Origin: Serratia liquefaciens ATCC 27592
Lineage (GTDB): Bacteria; Pseudomonadota; Gammaproteobacteria; Enterobacterales; Enterobacteriaceae
Assembly: GCF_000422085.1 (NCBI RefSeq)
Contig: NC_021741.1
Coordinates: 124,001 to 188,000 of the forward strand
Direction of reading: 5' to 3'
DNA: 64,000 bases
Part shown: piece after piece, positions 62,502-64,000 of the stretch
Position numbering within the stretch: the first letter of the stretch is position 1
Layout of the letters: the number at the start of each line of letters is the position of its first letter
Notes under the pieces: generated by a model
Databases searched by the model: none
What the model was told of the DNA's origin: nothing
The model's input: only the letters and a program-made list of their open reading frames with translations
Program-made: the position numbers and the translations under genes

Positions 62502-62508
62502 ATTGGTA

Positions 62509-63588
62509 TTACTTGTGCTGGCCCTGCTTTTGCAGGAATTGCACGCCCTTGTCAGGGAAGTCGGTGAACACGCCGTCCACGCCCGCCTGGTTGTAAATCA
62601 CGTCATACAGCTGATTCACGTCGGTCACGTAGTCTGGCAGCGCATCGGCGCGGATGGTGAATGGGTGCACCGCCAACTTGTTGGCATGCGCTTCTTTCAC
62701 CATGTCGGTCAGCACCACCTTGCCCGGCTTGGATTTTTCCGCCACCACCAGCATGTGGTAGTCCGGTCCGATGCCGTCGGCATACTGGGCGATTTGCTTC
62801 ATCGCGCCCGGTTTGAACATCCAGTCATAGTCGTATTCCACCCATTTGCCGTCGGCTTTCTGCTCATAGGTTTCCTGCCACTTGTTATAGGCGATCAGTT
62901 GGATCAGCTTCAGATCCATGCCCATTTTCGGTTCCAGCTCGGTTTTAATCCGCTTCAGCTCGTTGGCATCGAAGCATTGCAGATAAACGTTATCGCCCTT
63001 GCCGGTGTAGCCGTACTGTTTCAGAACCGCCAGCACCTTGCTGGAAATGTCTTTCCCTTCTTGCTTATGGAACCACGGCGCTTTGATTTCCGGGTAAATA
63101 CCGATATTTTTGCCGGTTGAATGATTCAACCCCTGCACAAATTCGATCTCTTCCTGGAAGGTATGGACGCGGAAGTCGGATTTACCCATCGGGAAACGAC
63201 CCGGGTAGCCCTGCACCTTCTTGCCATTTTCGATCTCAAAACCTTCGGTGAACTTCAGCGACTTGATTTCAGGCAGCGTAAAGTCGATGGCGTAATAACG
63301 GCCGTCTTTGCGCGCGCGGTCCGGGAAACGCTCTGCTACGTCGGTGACGCGATCGAGGTAGTGGTCATGCAACACCACCAGCTCGTTGTCCTTGGTCATC
63401 ACCAGATCTTGTTCGAGGAAATCCGCGCCCTGCGCGTAGGCCATGGCCTTCGCCGGCAGCGTGTGTTCCGGCAGATAACCGCTGGCGCCACGGTGGGCGA
63501 TCACCACCTTGTCGGCGGCTTGTGCGGCGCTGACCATTGAGGTGGCCAGGATAATCCCTGCCAGCAGGGCTTTGACTTGAGTCCGCAT
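62509..63588 (-). CDS. glpQ: Periplasmic glycerophosphodiester phosphodiesterase
   Basis: Hydrolyses glycerophosphodiesters to glycerol-3-phosphate, which GlpT imports. Start ATG 63588 (MRTQVKALLAGIIL) with GGAG nine bases before; the ATG at 63603 is five codons earlier and lies over that ribosome site. 359 residues; signal peptide ends at AQA-ADK. GDPD-family motifs: AHRGASGYLPEHT (catalytic His), FLEQDLVMTKD, HDHYLDRVTD (second His) and YPEIKAPWF. glpT lies upstream on the same strand, but the 233-nt gap holds hairpins and copy B of the dispersed element. Confidence 0.96.
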   Translation of the reverse strand: MRTQVKALLAGIILATSMVSAAQAADKVVIAHRGASGYLPEHTLPAKAMAYAQGADFLEQDLVMTKDNELVVLHDHYLDRVTDVAERFPDRARKDGRYYAIDFTLPEIKSLKFTEGFEIENGKKVQGYPGRFPMGKSDFRVHTFQEEIEFVQGLNHSTGKNIGIYPEIKAPWFHKQEGKDISSKVLAVLKQYGYTGKGDNVYLQCFDANELKRIKTELEPKMGMDLKLIQLIAYNKWQETYEQKADGKWVEYDYDWMFKPGAMKQIAQYADGIGPDYHMLVVAEKSKPGKVVLTDMVKEAHANKLAVHPFTIRADALPDYVTDVNQLYDVIYNQAGVDGVFTDFPDKGVQFLQKQGQHK

Positions 63589-63628
63589 ATTGTTGTTCTC
63601 CATGTTGTAGGTGCAGGGGTAGTAAAAA

Positions 63629-63648
63629 GGCCGGTGATTAACCGGCCT
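63629..63648. terminator. Hairpin between glpT and glpQ, left of the dispersed element
   Basis: AGGCCGGT (63628-63635), five-base loop, ACCGGCCT (63641-63648). On the - strand it is followed by TTTTTAC, so it could stop transcripts just before glpQ. Confidence 0.6.
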
Positions 63649-63654
63649 AAGACT

Positions 63655-63774
63655 GCTGACAAAGTCCTTTGCAGTTAAACGTTATGATCTGGGGACTAAT
63701 AAAAACAAAGGATTATGTCTTGTGAGCTGCTCCAAACGCCCGAAAATCCCATTTTTCGGGTGTTTGTCGTCAGA
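63655..63774. repeat. 121-bp dispersed element, copy B
   Basis: Second copy of the element at 16853-16973, 120 nt, same orientation. The first 28 nt and the 26-nt core are identical. The stem arms (63733-63746 and 63753-63766) keep 14 paired positions although four bases in them differ from copy A. Here the element lies inside the glpT-glpQ unit. Confidence 0.8.
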
Positions 63775-63776
63775 TT

Positions 63777-63796
63777 AAGGCCGCAAGGCGGCCTTT
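63777..63796. terminator. Terminator-like hairpin after glpT
   Basis: AAGGCCGC, loop AAG, GCGGCCTT (63777-63795) then T: stem of 8 bp, 26 nt after the glpT stop on the - strand. Like the hairpin at 16976 it begins TAAGG right after the end of the dispersed element. Confidence 0.55.
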
Positions 63797-63821
63797 AAAT
63801 AATGCGAAAGTTGTATGACGC

Positions 63822-64000
63822 TTAACCGCGTTTGTTGGCAGCGATTTCCGCGTGGTGTTTTTTCTCGCTCATCATGGTCAGCAACAGCAGCACTACCGCG
63901 CCGATGCTACCGCCAATCATCACCATAAAGCCGCCGTCCCAACCGAAGTAGTCAACGGTGTAGCCGACGATGGCGCTGGCTGCAACAGAGCCGCCCAGGT
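63822..64000 (-). CDS. glpT: Glycerol-3-phosphate transporter, 3' end only
   Basis: Antiporter of glycerol-3-phosphate and phosphate (major facilitator family). The window holds only the last 59 codons. They read [19 protein letters not shown], then [16 protein letters not shown] and the tail [16 protein letters not shown], with clear similarity to E. coli GlpT over the last membrane helices. The rest of the gene lies beyond 64000. It is upstream of glpQ in the same direction, as in the E. coli glpTQ operon. Confidence 0.93.
   Translation of the reverse strand, partial: LGGSVAASAIVGYTVDYFGWDGGFMVMIGGSIGAVVLLLLTMMSEKKHHAEIAANKRG

Overview
The window is a piece of an enterobacterial chromosome with about 57% GC and housekeeping gene content. 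Protein sequences and gene order point to Serratia or a close relative in Yersiniaceae: E. coli-like proteins throughout, an ERIC element, and the complete enterobacterial common antigen (ECA) operon. Species cannot be decided from the sequence alone. There is no prophage, insertion sequence with a transposase, integron or CRISPR array. Almost every gene is a recognisable core gene, and most of the unusual material lies between genes.

Layout. (1) 1-14.4 kb: cellulose export operon bcsA(partial)-bcsB-bcsZ-bcsC, then the c-di-GMP phosphodiesterase gene hmsP, the C4-dicarboxylate transporter gene dctA and the M16-like gene yhjJ. (2) 14.4-22.1 kb: ppiC, rep, gppA-rhlB, trxA and rho. (3) 22.4-35.3 kb: the whole ECA operon wecA-wzzE-wecB-wecC-rffG-rffH-rffC-rffA-wzxE-wecF-wzyE-wecG, all on + with many overlapping starts and stops. 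(4) 35.7-38.7 kb: the threonine/serine permease gene thrP (yifK), a tRNA Arg-His-Leu-Pro cluster, an rtT-like copy of the tRNA-Pro tail, the small RNA gene glmZ with its own sigma-54 promoter and three GlrR-type sites, and an ERIC repeat. (5) 38.7-42.7 kb: heme operon hemCDXY on -. (6) 43.0-49.4 kb: cyaA, cyaY, lptM, dapF, a DUF484 gene, xerC and yigB. (7) 49.5-54.8 kb: uvrD with a LexA box, a WbuC-type cupin gene, the corA leader peptide and corA, and an AbrB-family membrane protein gene. (8) 54.8-62.5 kb: yigI-rarD, pldA, recQ, rhtC, rhtB, pldB and yigL. (9) 62.5-64 kb: glpQ and the 3' end of glpT.

How the genes work together. BcsA, with a PilZ domain that senses c-di-GMP, works with BcsB, BcsZ and BcsC to make and export cellulose; HmsP next door should degrade c-di-GMP and so oppose it. 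The ECA operon holds a nearly complete route from UDP-GlcNAc to the trisaccharide repeat, its flipping, polymerisation and chain-length control. GlmZ is known to activate glmS and so feeds UDP-GlcNAc supply for the same cell envelope.

Compared with E. coli (from memory), two order changes are visible. The yhjJ-dctA-hmsP-bcs block is joined to ppiC-rep, and glpQ/glpT follow yigL. Both junctions are convergent gene pairs with a perfect hairpin between them. The best candidate for something undescribed is a ~121-bp dispersed element found twice, between rep and gppA and between glpT and glpQ. It has a conserved 14-bp stem with a compensatory base-pair change and sits beside terminator-like hairpins at both sites.
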